64,000 nucleotides of DNA from Tolumonas lignilytica (GCF_000527035.1 NZ_AZUK01000002.1:62001-126000); one strand, 5' to 3'. Counted from the first letter of the stretch, positions 1 to 9,427 are shown. Notes: generated by a model not told the origin, from the letters alone. Translations and numbers: made by a program.

Positions 1-1466
1 GCATCTATCGGTTCGGGCCCGAATCGCAAGTGGGAGATTGTTTTTGAGCCCGATTTTTTCGAGTCGTAGACAAAATAGCCCTGCGCATAATATTCGGGTA
101 AATCCCCAATGATTTTGATACTGTTTTTGTTTGCACCTACCGTACCGTCGGCACCCAGCCCAAAAAACAGAGCCCGGATCTGATTGGCGGGTTCGATTTG
201 CCATGATTCATCCCACGGTAAACTCAAGTAAGTCACATCATCGATGATCCCGATGGTAAAGAAGTTATTGGCGGTTGGTTTCTGTTGTTCTTCAAAAACT
301 GCCTTGACCATGGCGGGTGTAAATTCTTTGGACGAGAGCCCATATCGGCCACCGCTGATCGTGGGGAATGTCTGCCACAATTCCTTTTGAATGCCGAATA
401 CAAAGGCACTGACGGCATCTTGATATAACGGTTCACCACCAGCACCGGGTTCTTTTGTTCGATCCAGCACCGAAACAAATCGGGTGGTTGCCGGAAAGGC
501 CTTTATAAAATGCTCGGTAGGAAATGGCCGATACAGATGCACCGTGACAATACCGTATTTTCCTCCTGAGGCATTAAGGGCTTTGACTGTCTGTTTAACG
601 GTTGAGGCGCCTGAGCCCATGATGACGATGACATGCTCGGCATCATCCGCACCCTCATATTCCACTAGGTGATATTGTCGTCCGGTGATCTGCGCAAATT
701 GCGCCATGGTTTCTTCTGTCAGGGCAGGCACTTTGTCATAGAAAGCGTTGATGGTTTCCCTGCTTTGGAAGTAGGTATCAGGGTTCTGAGCCGTTCCTCT
801 GATAAAGGGCTGATCGGGGTTTAACGCGCGCATTCTGTGCTCTCGCACCCACTGATCACAAATCATCTGCCTTATCTGCTCATCCGAAAGACGGGAAATT
901 TTGTTCACTTCGTGTGATGTTCGGAATCCATCAAAAAAGTGCAGGAAGGGAATGCGAGATTTTAATGTCACCGCGTGGGCAATCATGGCCATATCCTGCG
1001 CCTGCTGCACGGAACCAGAGGAGAGCAGTGCAAAACCGGTTGTTCTGGTGGCCATGACATCCTGATGATCGCCAAAAATCGACAAACCCTGTGCGGCAAG
1101 AGAGCGGGAGGCTACGTGAAAAACGGCTGACGTCAGTTCTCCGGCAATTTTGTACATATTCGGGATCATGAGCATCAACCCTTGCGAGGCCGTGAATGTC
1201 GTACTCAGTGCCCCGGCTTGTAATGCACCATGCACAGCACCGGCTGCGCCTCCCTCATGCTGCATTTCAATGATCGTCGGGATATCGCCCCAGATATTGG
1301 GAATGTGTTGTGTTGCCCATTCATCGGCCAGTTCTGCCATGGTTGATGACGGCGTGATCGGGTAAATCGCGCAAATTTCACTGACTTTATAAGCGACCCA
1401 GGCTGCGGCTTCGTTGCCGTCTGTCATCACCATGTCAGATGGAGGCACTTCATGATCTTTATTCAT
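1..1466 (-). CDS. nifJ: pyruvate:ferredoxin (flavodoxin) oxidoreductase, N-terminal part (cut by window edge)
   Basis: The minus strand is open from the ATG at 1466 to position 1, about 488 codons; the rest lies outside the window. The enzyme oxidises pyruvate with CoA to acetyl-CoA and CO2 and passes electrons to ferredoxin or flavodoxin in the cytoplasm. The N-terminus carries the family hallmark YPITPSS with surrounding residues of the pyruvate-binding domain I, a conserved TASQGL segment around residue 100, and NFFTIGIIDDVT late in the visible part, typical of single-chain NifJ-type PFORs. The start ATG overlaps the stop of the upstream oxidoreductase gene (ATGA at 1463-1466), so the two are translationally coupled and probably act together. 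The family is clear; the exact 2-oxoacid substrate is by homology. Confidence 0.9.
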   Translation of the reverse strand, partial: MNKDHEVPPSDMVMTDGNEAAAWVAYKVSEICAIYPITPSSTMAELADEWATQHIPNIWGDIPTIIEMQHEGGAAGAVHGALQAGALSTTFTASQGLMLMIPNMYKIAGELTSAVFHVASRSLAAQGLSIFGDHQDVMATRTTGFALLSSGSVQQAQDMAMIAHAVTLKSRIPFLHFFDGFRTSHEVNKISRLSDEQIRQMICDQWVREHRMRALNPDQPFIRGTAQNPDTYFQSRETINAFYDKVPALTEETMAQFAQITGRQYHLVEYEGADDAEHVIVIMGSGASTVKQTVKALNASGGKYGIVTVHLYRPFPTEHFIKAFPATTRFVSVLDRTKEPGAGGEPLYQDAVSAFVFGIQKELWQTFPTISGGRYGLSSKEFTPAMVKAVFEEQQKPTANNFFTIGIIDDVTYLSLPWDESWQIEPANQIRALFFGLGADGTVGANKNSIKIIGDLPEYYAQGYFVYDSKKSGSKTISHLRFGPEPID

Positions 1467-3097
1467 GTCCGCGGCTCCTCATTGATCATTTCGATTGCAT
1501 GACAAGGGCATTGGTTATAGCACGCCGCACAGCCGGTGCATTTGTCGTAATCAATGCGATATCCCAGCCCTTTGCCCAATTTCTGGATCGCTTCTTCAGG
1601 GCAGGAACCATAACAACCATCGCATTCAAAGCAGTTGCCGCAGGAATAACAGCGTGCGGCTTCATAGCGTGCCTGTTCAGCACTGAGCCCGCCAATGATT
1701 TCGTCAAACCCTTCGCGTTCTTCCGGGGTGACAACGGGTTGGCTGGTGGCGTCGGCATCGGTGTCATACCAAAGATGCAACTTGGAGTAGGGTATGACAG
1801 GGTTTGTCTTAGGTTTGACATAGGGTTGATTGCGAAGCCAGCCATCAATGTGGCGTGCAGCCTTTTTACCATGACCTGTGGCAATGGTGACGGTTCTTTC
1901 TGACGGCACCATATCACCGCCAGCAAAAATGCCCGGAACACTCGTCATCATGTGTTCATCAACTACCACCACGCCGTCTTCATGCAATTTGATATTGGGG
2001 ATCCGCTCAATCACGGACAGATCGACCTGCTGCCCCAAGGCCAGAATGACATTGTCAGCTTCCAGCGTTTCATATCGCCCTGTCGGTTGTGGATGGCCGC
2101 TCGGATCTAATTCCATTTCTTCGATGGTTAACGTGGTGCCGTCGATTTCCCGAATGGTCCGCAGCCAGTTAATAATGACACCTTCCTCCAAGGCTTCTTC
2201 CGCCTCGAATGGATGCGCAGGCATGTGTTCTTTATCCCTGCGATAGATGATCACGGCTTCTTCAGCCCCTAAGCGGTGGGCGGTACGTGCGGCATCCATG
2301 GCGGTGTTGCCGCCGCCATAAATCGCTACCCGACGACCTAATTTAGGCACTTCACCGCGTTCAACGGCAGACAAATAGCTGACGGCATCAAAAATTTTTC
2401 CAGCATCGCGCATAGGGATGTCGATCCGTCTTGCCAAGTGAGCGCCTATTGCCAAAAACACAGCGTCGAACCCGTTGTCTTCTTTGACTTTCAATACATC
2501 GGTCACTTTTTGATTCAGTTTTAATGTAATGCCGAGATCCAGTATCTGTTGGATTTCACGATCTAAAACATCCCGCGGCATACGATAGGCGGGAATCCCG
2601 AATCGCATCATGCCGCCTGGCATCGGCCCTGCTTCGTGGATTTCGACTTCATGCCCCAGTCGTCTCAGTTGCCATGCGCATGATAGACCGGAAGGCCCGG
2701 CACCGATGACCAATACCTTTTTACCGCTCTTTGCCACATTCAGGGCGGGTTTCCACCCTTGCTGAATGGCTAAATCTCCGATAAATCGTTCTACGGCATG
2801 AATACTGACAGCCTGATCAACCTGTTTCCGGTTGCAGGCATTCTCACACGGGTGATAACAAACTCGGCCATGAACCGCAGGCATCGGATTGTTGGCGATC
2901 AGACATTGCCAGGCTTCCTCGTAGCGTTCGGCTTGTGCCAGTGACAGCCATTCCTGAATATTTTCTCCGGCAGGACATGCATAATTACAAGGAGGGAGAG
3001 AATTCATATAAATCGGATGCGTTCGCCGGATGGGGCCTGTACCGGTGGGTATATGCAGATCGGGTGGCGAAGTCATATCGTGCGCTGATTTTTTCAT
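1463..3097 (-). CDS. GltD-like NAD(P)-dependent Fe-S flavoprotein oxidoreductase with C-terminal ferredoxin domain
   Basis: A 544-residue protein related to the small subunit of glutamate synthase. In order it shows an N-terminal Fe-S domain with CNYACPAGENIQEWL (about residue 38), an FAD-binding Rossmann motif GAGPSGLSCAWQL (about 133), an NAD(P)-binding motif YGGGNTAMDAA (about 260), the GIFAGGD segment near 390, and a C-terminal double 4Fe-4S domain with CSCGNCFECDGC-type and CTGCAACYNQCPC cysteine clusters. A good Shine-Dalgarno (AAGGGCG) precedes the ATG at 3097. The gene is coupled by a 4-bp overlap to the PFOR gene, so it plausibly moves electrons between PFOR-reduced ferredoxin and NAD(P). 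This partner role is inferred from context; there is no glutamate synthase large subunit beside it. Confidence 0.85.
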   Translation of the reverse strand: MKKSAHDMTSPPDLHIPTGTGPIRRTHPIYMNSLPPCNYACPAGENIQEWLSLAQAERYEEAWQCLIANNPMPAVHGRVCYHPCENACNRKQVDQAVSIHAVERFIGDLAIQQGWKPALNVAKSGKKVLVIGAGPSGLSCAWQLRRLGHEVEIHEAGPMPGGMMRFGIPAYRMPRDVLDREIQQILDLGITLKLNQKVTDVLKVKEDNGFDAVFLAIGAHLARRIDIPMRDAGKIFDAVSYLSAVERGEVPKLGRRVAIYGGGNTAMDAARTAHRLGAEEAVIIYRRDKEHMPAHPFEAEEALEEGVIINWLRTIREIDGTTLTIEEMELDPSGHPQPTGRYETLEADNVILALGQQVDLSVIERIPNIKLHEDGVVVVDEHMMTSVPGIFAGGDMVPSERTVTIATGHGKKAARHIDGWLRNQPYVKPKTNPVIPYSKLHLWYDTDADATSQPVVTPEEREGFDEIIGGLSAEQARYEAARCYSCGNCFECDGCYGSCPEEAIQKLGKGLGYRIDYDKCTGCAACYNQCPCHAIEMINEEPRT

Positions 3098-3269
3098 ATC
3101 ACGCCCTTAGCAGAATGCTTATAGAAACTGTAGCTCATAGAAAGCATATTCTCCTTTTGGTATATGCGCGTTTACTCATGAATTTCCATCAAAAATACAT
3201 GCCACATCCGCAGTGTTAAGGTATTGTTAACACCTATTTATTTAGCCTCTACTAATATAGGTCTTCATT

Positions 3270-4037
3270 ATGCTTGTGGTCATATTGCGATATGTACTGG
3301 TGTCTTACCTCTTTTTGTTTCAATGCGTGATGGCTGAAGAACCGCTTCCGGCGGCAATAAAGGCATTTGAAAAACAAGGCATGCGTATTGTCGGTCGTTT
3401 TGATGCACCAAATGGTATGCAGGGATATGCGGCGGAATATCAAAAACAAGGGATAACCTTATATGCAAGCCGTGATGGCAAATTCGTAATCAGCGGTTAT
3501 CTTTATGACGCCAAAGGTAATAATCTTTCGTTGAAACCCTTGAACGAATTAGTCTATGCGCCGATGGCTAAACAGGTCTGGTCGAAGTTGCAAAAAAGCA
3601 CTTGGATCGCTGATGGTCAGGCTAATGCGCCGAAAATTATCTATATGTTTTCAGATCCCAACTGTCCTTACTGCAACCGCTTTTGGCAGCAGGCCCGTCC
3701 TTGGGTAGACAGTGGTAAGGTTCAGATACGGCATATTCTGGTGGGAATTCTCAGTCACGATAGCCCGACCAAAGCGGCGGCCTTGTTGACGATGAAAGAT
3801 CCCGCTAAGGGTTTGCTGGAATACGAAAAAAGCCAAGGGAAGAACGGCTTGAAACCGTTAGATCCTATTCCAGCGGCAATACAAAAAAAGTTGGATGATA
3901 ATCAGCTATTGATGGATGAACTGGGATCAGTTGCCACACCAACCTTATTGTATTTTGATGACAATGGGCATTTGCAGCAACAACAAGGAATGCCAGAACA
4001 AAACGAACTGAGCAAAGTGCTTGGGCAGTTGAATTAA
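3270..4037 (+). CDS. dsbG: periplasmic thiol:disulfide isomerase/chaperone DsbG
   Basis: A 255-residue protein, close to the 248 residues of the E. coli protein. An N-terminal signal peptide ends near MA-EEP (about residue 23), followed by the dimerisation domain and a thioredoxin-fold domain with the active site CPYC at residues 132-135. The flanking segment NRFWQQARPWVDSGKVQ is strongly DsbG-like, as is the cis-proline region SVATPTLLYF. It acts in the periplasm on misfolded or sulfenylated proteins and is normally kept reduced by DsbD. The start is the ATG just before the hydrophobic leader; its ribosome site is weak. The DsrE-like gene 14 bp downstream is probably co-transcribed. Confidence 0.9.
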   Translation: MLVVILRYVLVSYLFLFQCVMAEEPLPAAIKAFEKQGMRIVGRFDAPNGMQGYAAEYQKQGITLYASRDGKFVISGYLYDAKGNNLSLKPLNELVYAPMAKQVWSKLQKSTWIADGQANAPKIIYMFSDPNCPYCNRFWQQARPWVDSGKVQIRHILVGILSHDSPTKAAALLTMKDPAKGLLEYEKSQGKNGLKPLDPIPAAIQKKLDDNQLLMDELGSVATPTLLYFDDNGHLQQQQGMPEQNELSKVLGQLN

Positions 4038-4051
4038 GCAGGGTTTAAACC

Positions 4052-4522
4052 ATGAAAGGTATCATTGATATATCCCGGCAACGCGTCATTGGTTCTGCTG
4101 GGCAGGTAAAAAAATGGGATGGAGAAGTGCTCTTTCCTGAAACGCGTAGCTACAAGATTTTATTTACCCTCAATAATCTGGATAGTGCCGCAGAGGGTAT
4201 TCAACCTGCGGTTGATAAAATTGCCCGAGCGATAAATCTGTATGCATTGGCTTCGGTTTCTCTTGATCATCTCGCCGTGGTTGTATTGGTTGCGGGAGCG
4301 GCTGTCGAACTCTTTAATACAGAGCACAGTGTCTATGAAAAAAATCAGGCGGTATTACAGGAGTTAGTCGATGCCGGCGTTTCTTTTATGATTTGTAGTC
4401 AGGCGCTGGCTGGCAAAGGTATAGCCGCGACGAGTTTGCCGCCTTTTGTGGATATTGTGCTTTCTGCGATGACAGCATCGGTGGAATTGCAAACACAGGG
4501 ATATGCAGTGTTAACACTCTGA
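4052..4522 (+). CDS. DsrE/DsrF-like family protein
   Basis: A 156-residue protein with no signal peptide. The second half resembles the DsrE/DsrF-like fold: a buried beta strand (VSLDHLAVVVLVAG), then VLQELVDAGVSFMICSQALA, where the Cys after the strand is at the position used by sulfur-handling DsrE-like proteins, and a C-terminal AMTASVELQTQGYAVLTL. Proteins of this fold often bind or relay sulfur through the conserved cysteine; no substrate can be read from sequence. It follows dsbG with a 14-bp gap and likely shares its transcript, which suggests a thiol-related role (inference). A 14-bp hairpin lies just behind the stop codon. Confidence 0.65.
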   Translation: MKGIIDISRQRVIGSAGQVKKWDGEVLFPETRSYKILFTLNNLDSAAEGIQPAVDKIARAINLYALASVSLDHLAVVVLVAGAAVELFNTEHSVYEKNQAVLQELVDAGVSFMICSQALAGKGIAATSLPPFVDIVLSAMTASVELQTQGYAVLTL

Positions 4523-4526
4523 CCAC

Positions 4527-4560
4527 TAAGGGCAAAAATGCAAAACCATTTTTGCCCTTA
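4527..4560. terminator. 14-bp perfect hairpin after the dsbG unit
   Basis: TAAGGGCAAAAATG at 4527-4540 is repeated inverted at 4547-4560, with a 6-nt loop. It lies 4 bases behind the DsrE-like stop codon. No T-run follows on either strand, so it may be a factor-dependent terminator or a transcript-stabilising structure. Confidence 0.5.
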
Positions 4561-4767
4561 TCCATTCTGGTTTTACCTTCGACGATACCTTTTCCCACCC
4601 AATACAAAATGATGTACATGCTCACACAGGAATTTATCTGTGTGATAAGTCTATATCCGCTTGAAATGTATGGTTAATTAGTTATCTAAATTAGTTCTAT
4701 CGATATAACGAATTTAGATATAGAAAATATTGGTGCTACTCTGACGGAGTCGATGAGGAGTACCACC

Positions 4768-5832
4768 ATGAATCAGAATATTAGATTACCGTTTACTACA
4801 GGTGAGGCGATTAAAACGCATTTCACCGGGCTGTTTTTAACTGCGGGTGTGGCCATTGCCGGATTGGTTTTAGCGCAAAATTCAATTGCGCAGCATTGGG
4901 GATTCAGTGCCCTGACAATTGCCATTGCGTTGGGGATCGTGCTGGGGAATACGCTGTATCCGCGTATCGCGGTGGGATGTGCCTCCGGTGTGGGGATCGC
5001 AAAACAGCAATTACTGCGTATTGGTATTGTACTTTATGGCTTGCGGATCACCTTTCAGCAAATCGAAGGGGTTGGCATAGATGCCATTCTGACCGACTGT
5101 CTGGTACTGAGTTCTACCTTTATGTTGGCCTACTGGGTGGGAACCCGGTTGCTTAAACTGGATCGGGATACCGCACTTTTAATTGGGGCGGGGAGTTCAA
5201 TTTGTGGGGCGGCGGCAGTGATGGCAACAGAGCCGGTCGTGCGTGCTCAGGCCAGCAAGGTCAGTATTGCTGTCGCAACTGTGGTGGTGTTTGGTACGGC
5301 GGGCATGTTTTTGTATCCGGTACTTTATCATCTGGGCGTTTCTTTATTTCCTATATTTCAGAATCAAAACAGTTATGGCATCTACGCAGGTTCTACGATT
5401 CACGAAGTAGCCCAAGTTTTTGCGGCGGGCCAGGCGATAGGCTCTAAGGCAGCAGACACCGCCGTCATCGTAAAAATGATCCGCGTGATGATGTTGGCAC
5501 CTTTCTTGTTATTACTTTCAGGATGGCTGCGATTGCGTTCAGATGAGGGATCAGCTCAGAGCCGCAAATTAACGATACCTTGGTTTGCTGTGTTGTTTAT
5601 CGTTATGGCAGGTGTCAATTCTTTGCACCTGTTACCAGCCACGCTGACCCGTGAGTTGATTGTGCTGGATAACTTTTTACTGGCCATGGCTATGGCTGCA
5701 TTGGGCTTAACAACTCATATGGGGGCGATCCGGTCAACGGGGATCAAACCACTGATTCTGGGCGGATTTCTGTTTGTGTATTTGATTCTGGGTGGTGGAT
5801 TTATCAATTGGCTGGTGGCGTTTTTTTTCTAA
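4768..5832 (+). CDS. yeiH: YeiH/YadS-type UPF0324 membrane protein, putative sulfate exporter family
   Basis: About 354 residues with roughly ten membrane segments. The family pattern is clear: LTIAIALGIVLGN early, GVGIAKQQLLRIGIVLYGLRIT, the conserved SICGAAAVMA in the middle and STIHEVAQVFAAG later. An upstream in-frame ATG at 4753 exists, but the ATG at 4768 is preceded by GAGGAG at 4755-4760 with 7-base spacing, so 4768 is taken as the start. Members sit in the inner membrane; the name putative sulfate exporter comes from family annotation, and transport has not been shown for most members. It is followed after 29 bp by modD on the same strand. Confidence 0.85.
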   Translation: MNQNIRLPFTTGEAIKTHFTGLFLTAGVAIAGLVLAQNSIAQHWGFSALTIAIALGIVLGNTLYPRIAVGCASGVGIAKQQLLRIGIVLYGLRITFQQIEGVGIDAILTDCLVLSSTFMLAYWVGTRLLKLDRDTALLIGAGSSICGAAAVMATEPVVRAQASKVSIAVATVVVFGTAGMFLYPVLYHLGVSLFPIFQNQNSYGIYAGSTIHEVAQVFAAGQAIGSKAADTAVIVKMIRVMMLAPFLLLLSGWLRLRSDEGSAQSRKLTIPWFAVLFIVMAGVNSLHLLPATLTRELIVLDNFLLAMAMAALGLTTHMGAIRSTGIKPLILGGFLFVYLILGGGFINWLVAFFF

Positions 5833-5861
5833 TCTGCCAGCTATATTAAAAGGATTTTGTC

Positions 5862-6695
5862 ATGCGCTGTGTGTTGACCGATGAACAATTGTTGAAATTA
5901 TTACACGATGATGTGCCCTTTGGTGACCTGACGACAGAGCTGTTGCTGGCATCAGAGAAACCGATACAGATCAGCTTTGCTGCCCGACAAGACATGACCG
6001 TCTGTTGTGTGGAAGAGACGACTCGGCTGTTTGAATTGTGTGGTGCAAAAAGTGAGCGGTTCGTTTCATCGGGGCAATTGGCAAAAAAAGGGACGGTATT
6101 ACTGACAGCAACAGGGCAAACCGATGCCCTGTTTGCTGTCTGGAAAGCAACGCAAATACTGGTGGAGTGGGCCAGCGGAGTGGCCAGTGCAACCCGTGCG
6201 CTGGTCGATGCGGCCGGTTCGGTTCCGGTTGCCTGTACCCGCAAGCAGACACCGGGCACCAAGGTTCTCTCTGTTAAGGCAGTGAAAGCGGGGGGCGGTG
6301 TTATTCATCGACTGGGGCTATCAGAGAGTATTTTACTGTTTGCGGAACACCGGCAATTTCTGGATGAAACCCCCGAGGCGATTTTGCAGCGATTAAAAAC
6401 TCAGGCGCCAGAACATCGTCGGGTGGTTGAAGTGCATGATCTGGATGATGCTAAGCGCTGGGCCAGTGCCGGGGCAGAAGTTTTACAGATGGATAAATTT
6501 TCGCTGGAGAATGTCCGGGCCTGTTCCGCATTTTGTCGGGAGAATCAGTTGCCTGTCATACTGGCTGCGGCTGGAGGTGTAAACGTGAAAAATGCAGCCG
6601 ACTATGTGGCCGCGGGGGCGGGATTATTAGTAACGTCAGCCCCCTATCATGCTGAACCCAAAGATGTGCAAGTGACCTTCACTGAGGTGAAGTAG
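5862..6695 (+). CDS. modD: ModD, NadC-like pyrophosphorylase linked to molybdenum transport
   Basis: A 277-residue protein of the quinolinate phosphoribosyltransferase fold. Features include DVPFGDLTTELLL near the start, ILVEWASGVASATR (about residue 103), the CTRKQTPGTKVLSVKAVKAG segment (about 126) and GGVIHRLGLSESILLF, followed by a C-terminal barrel with QMDKFS and ILAAAGGVN. ModD is usually found with molybdate transport genes; its reaction is not firmly established, and the NadC-like fold suggests a phosphoribosyl transfer. Here the neighbour is yeiH, not modABC, so the link to molybdate is by family name only. The ribosome site AAAAGGA is well placed. Confidence 0.85.
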   Translation: MRCVLTDEQLLKLLHDDVPFGDLTTELLLASEKPIQISFAARQDMTVCCVEETTRLFELCGAKSERFVSSGQLAKKGTVLLTATGQTDALFAVWKATQILVEWASGVASATRALVDAAGSVPVACTRKQTPGTKVLSVKAVKAGGGVIHRLGLSESILLFAEHRQFLDETPEAILQRLKTQAPEHRRVVEVHDLDDAKRWASAGAEVLQMDKFSLENVRACSAFCRENQLPVILAAAGGVNVKNAADYVAAGAGLLVTSAPYHAEPKDVQVTFTEVK

Positions 6696-6715
6696 CCCGC
6701 TGAAACCTGCGGGCT
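6694..6715. terminator. hairpin between convergent modD and methyltransferase genes
   Basis: AGCCCGC at 6694-6700 pairs with GCGGGCT at 6709-6715 around an 8-nt loop, starting inside the modD stop codon. It lies between convergent genes. No clear T-run follows, so termination strength is uncertain. Confidence 0.5.
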
Positions 6716-6748
6716 GTGGTCGCATGATTAGCGTTCTGTCTGGGGGCG

Positions 6749-7357
6749 TTAATCTTTTCTGGCGATGATGATAAAAACCGGAAACTCGACTTCTTGATCG
6801 TTGATGATTTTCTTGTTGATAAAACCAGTCTGGGAGGCAACAAGCGTCAGCCCACTGTCGAGGAATAGTTGTTCAATTTCAGATCGTTCAAAGCCGTGAT
6901 GCGGAACGGTTTCTTCACTGTGAAAGGTGCCGTCTTCTTTGTCTAAATCGCAGATACAGAGGTAACCGTCAGAGGTCAGCGCCGTGATGAGTTCCCTAAT
7001 TTTATTTTGGTAATTGGGGATATGGTGCATCACCATGGAGCTGAAAATCAGATCATATTTTGAATCAATAGCGGTTGTATTAAGATCTAATACATGCGCG
7101 TTTTGATGTGCAAAGTTTTTTATCTTCTCTTCTACCTGAGCCAGCATACCCTTTGATGTATCACCGAAGGTGAGCGTTCCTACCTTATCAATAAGATTGA
7201 ACCCGAGTAAGCCAGTGCCTGCACCAAACTCCAGAGCATTCATTTGCGGAGTAAGCGGAATGTTCTCGATGATTTGTTCTGCGATCGCTTTAGCCTGTGC
7301 AACACGTTGTTGTTTTAAATCCCAAGTGGTAGCTGCAGCATCAAAATAAGCCGTCAT
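6749..7357 (-). CDS. class I SAM-dependent methyltransferase
   Basis: A 202-residue cytoplasmic protein. Motif I, LEFGAGTGLLGFNL, is at about residues 43-56 and binds S-adenosylmethionine. LTFGDTSKGMLAQV gives the acidic post-motif II strand, and DLIFSSMVMHHI is the post-strand-4 signature of small-molecule methyltransferases. The overall organisation is that of UbiE/Methyltransf_25 proteins. The substrate cannot be told from sequence. It stands alone, convergent with modD and separated by 100 bp from the terminator of the upstream reductase. Confidence 0.8.
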   Translation of the reverse strand: MTAYFDAAATTWDLKQQRVAQAKAIAEQIIENIPLTPQMNALEFGAGTGLLGFNLIDKVGTLTFGDTSKGMLAQVEEKIKNFAHQNAHVLDLNTTAIDSKYDLIFSSMVMHHIPNYQNKIRELITALTSDGYLCICDLDKEDGTFHSEETVPHHGFERSEIEQLFLDSGLTLVASQTGFINKKIINDQEVEFPVFIIIARKD

Positions 7358-7411
7358 TTTTTCTGTCTCTGTGAGTTAATTTAACTTTCGCTAATATGCC
7401 ATATTGGATAT

Positions 7412-7434
7412 AAAAAAGGGTAGCAATGCTACCC
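7412..7434 (-). terminator. rho-independent terminator of the transporter-enoate reductase operon
   Basis: On the minus strand GGGTAGC (7434-7428) pairs with GCTACCC (7424-7418) around a 3-nt loop and is followed by a T-run (7417-7412). It lies 27 bp behind the stop of the enoate-reductase-like gene and should end the operon that begins near 10,700. Confidence 0.8.
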
Positions 7435-7460
7435 CTGTTATTTATTAAAACACCTTGGAT

Positions 7461-9410
7461 TTACACATCTAACGCAGCATGGTGGCCCTGATAGACCGCC
7501 GTGGTGATGGTGGATACTTTCACACAGTCACCTATTTGCGATACCAGTGGTGCGGAATCCCACAACTCATCAACGACAGCACGACGAGAACGCTGACCCA
7601 GTGCACAGACGACACTGGAACCCGGGATCAAAATTTGCTGATCGTTCTGATCTGCACAAATCACCCCATCAGACGTCACTTCGAGCGCTTTATGATTAGG
7701 GAACACCTCAATGCCGGATTTTTCGATTTCAGCCAACAATAACGGACGGTGACGAACGTTGGCATCTGGCGATAAATCGGTATTCATTTCCACCAAGCGG
7801 ACTTTCTTGCCTTCACGGGCAAAGTGGATGGCCGCTTCACAACCTGCCAGTCCGCCGCCTAATACAACGACGTCATTGGTCACTTTCTCTTTGCGATGAT
7901 GATAATCGTTGATCAAGACAACCCGATCGCTGTCCAAGCCTTTGATCGGTGGCATCAAGGGTTCAGATCCAACAGCCAGGATCATGACATCGGCACCGAT
8001 GTTATCGGCATATTCCTTATTCACTTCTGTATTCAGGCGAATGTCGACACCGGCTTCTTCACAGAGTTTGCCTAATGTCACACCCAGTTGATACATCTCA
8101 TATTTGAATGGGATCGCCTGCTCGCCAATCAGAATGCCGCCGACCTCATCGTTTTTTTCACAGAGGATCACCTCATGACCGCGTTTGGCTGCAGTGAGTG
8201 CAGCCTGTAAACCGCCGGGGCCACCACCTACCACCAAGACCTTTTTCTTGTGTGCGGCTGGCAAAATTTCCATACCATTGAGTTCCCGACCGATGATCGG
8301 ATTCACAGTACAGCGACGAGTGGCTGTCTGCGCCCGTTCCGCCATGCAGGTATAGCAACGCAGGCAGCGAACAATATACTCGTCGCGGTTCATGGTGATC
8401 TTTTTCGGTAACTCCGGATCAGCCAACAATGCACGTGCCATTTCCACGATATCGGCTTTACCTGACGCAATGATATCTTCCATCATTTGGGGATCGTTCA
8501 AACCACCAATGGTTGCCACCGGAACCTGAACCTGTTTCTTGATGGCCTCGGCCAGATACACATTACTGCCGTGCGGTAAAAACATGGAGGGATGGGTCAC
8601 GCCGAAGCCGCGTTGATACGTGCCGGCAGACACATGCAGCAAATTGATGCGGCTTTCGAGTAATTTTGCGATCTCAATGCCTTCATTCAGATCATAACCA
8701 CCGTCAAACAGTTCTGAACCACTCATACGAAATTCAATCGGGAAGCCTGGTCCGACCGCTTTGCGGATGCTATCTAAAACTTCCTGTGCAAACCGAACCC
8801 GGTTTTCCAGTGTTCCGCCGTAACGATCGGTTCGTTTATTGAAATAGGGTGATAAAAACTGGTTAATCAGCCAGCCATGGCCACCATGTACCATCACCAT
8901 TTCAAAACCGGCTTTTTTCGCAAGTGCCGCTTTCTCACCGTAGGCGGCAACAATTTCGTTAATCAGCTCTTGGGTCAGTTCACGAACTTCGCGCCCATCG
9001 GGGCGGATTCCGGCGCTGGGGCCCCATTGGCACAAGCCTTCTTTTTTGTTTTTATCTGTCAGATAGGTGCCTGCATACTGCCCAGAATGAGACAATTCGA
9101 CACTGGCGATCGCACCATGCCGGCGGATCGCATCGGCGGTGTAGGTAAAGCTCGCCAGTGATCCTGGGGTATGCAGATCCAGATGATACATATGCGAACC
9201 TTCTGTTTCAGGATGCACCACCAGTTCACTGACCGTTACATTGGCGGCACCACCTTTGGCGCGATATTCATAAAAGGCTGTGGAAGCCGGACCAATCGTG
9301 CAGTCAGCCGTAATATCAGTGCCGCCCATAGGGGCACCAAACATTCTGTTACGGAAATATACATTCCCGATTTTAATTGGCTGACACAGATGTGGATATT
9401 TTCTTTTCAT
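7461..9410 (-). CDS. FadH/enoate-reductase-type NADH:flavin oxidoreductase (FMN, 4Fe-4S, FAD)
   Basis: A 649-residue three-domain enzyme of the 2,4-dienoyl-CoA/2-enoate reductase family. An old-yellow-enzyme barrel (residues about 1-340) carries HGGHGWLINQFLSP and RTDRYGGTLENR. A cysteine cluster for one 4Fe-4S follows (CLRCYTC with a later Cys, about 345-370). Then come an FAD-binding Rossmann motif VVGGGPGGLQAALTA (about 393) and a second dinucleotide site VVLGGGLAGCEAA (about 515). Such enzymes reduce activated C=C bonds, including cinnamate-type acids, using NADH. Its start lies 17 bp behind the stop of the OFA transporter, so the two form an operon. With the PadR operator upstream, an aromatic 2-enoate substrate is a reasonable inference, not proven. 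Confidence 0.85.
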   Translation of the reverse strand: MKRKYPHLCQPIKIGNVYFRNRMFGAPMGGTDITADCTIGPASTAFYEYRAKGGAANVTVSELVVHPETEGSHMYHLDLHTPGSLASFTYTADAIRRHGAIASVELSHSGQYAGTYLTDKNKKEGLCQWGPSAGIRPDGREVRELTQELINEIVAAYGEKAALAKKAGFEMVMVHGGHGWLINQFLSPYFNKRTDRYGGTLENRVRFAQEVLDSIRKAVGPGFPIEFRMSGSELFDGGYDLNEGIEIAKLLESRINLLHVSAGTYQRGFGVTHPSMFLPHGSNVYLAEAIKKQVQVPVATIGGLNDPQMMEDIIASGKADIVEMARALLADPELPKKITMNRDEYIVRCLRCYTCMAERAQTATRRCTVNPIIGRELNGMEILPAAHKKKVLVVGGGPGGLQAALTAAKRGHEVILCEKNDEVGGILIGEQAIPFKYEMYQLGVTLGKLCEEAGVDIRLNTEVNKEYADNIGADVMILAVGSEPLMPPIKGLDSDRVVLINDYHHRKEKVTNDVVVLGGGLAGCEAAIHFAREGKKVRLVEMNTDLSPDANVRHRPLLLAEIEKSGIEVFPNHKALEVTSDGVICADQNDQQILIPGSSVVCALGQRSRRAVVDELWDSAPLVSQIGDCVKVSTITTAVYQGHHAALDV

Positions 9411-9427
9411 ACGACATATTCCGAAAA

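Noticed and set aside
1486-1941. Long ORFs in other frames over the GltD-like and PFOR genes
   Set aside because: They are shadows of well-supported genes with the conserved motifs in the chosen frame.
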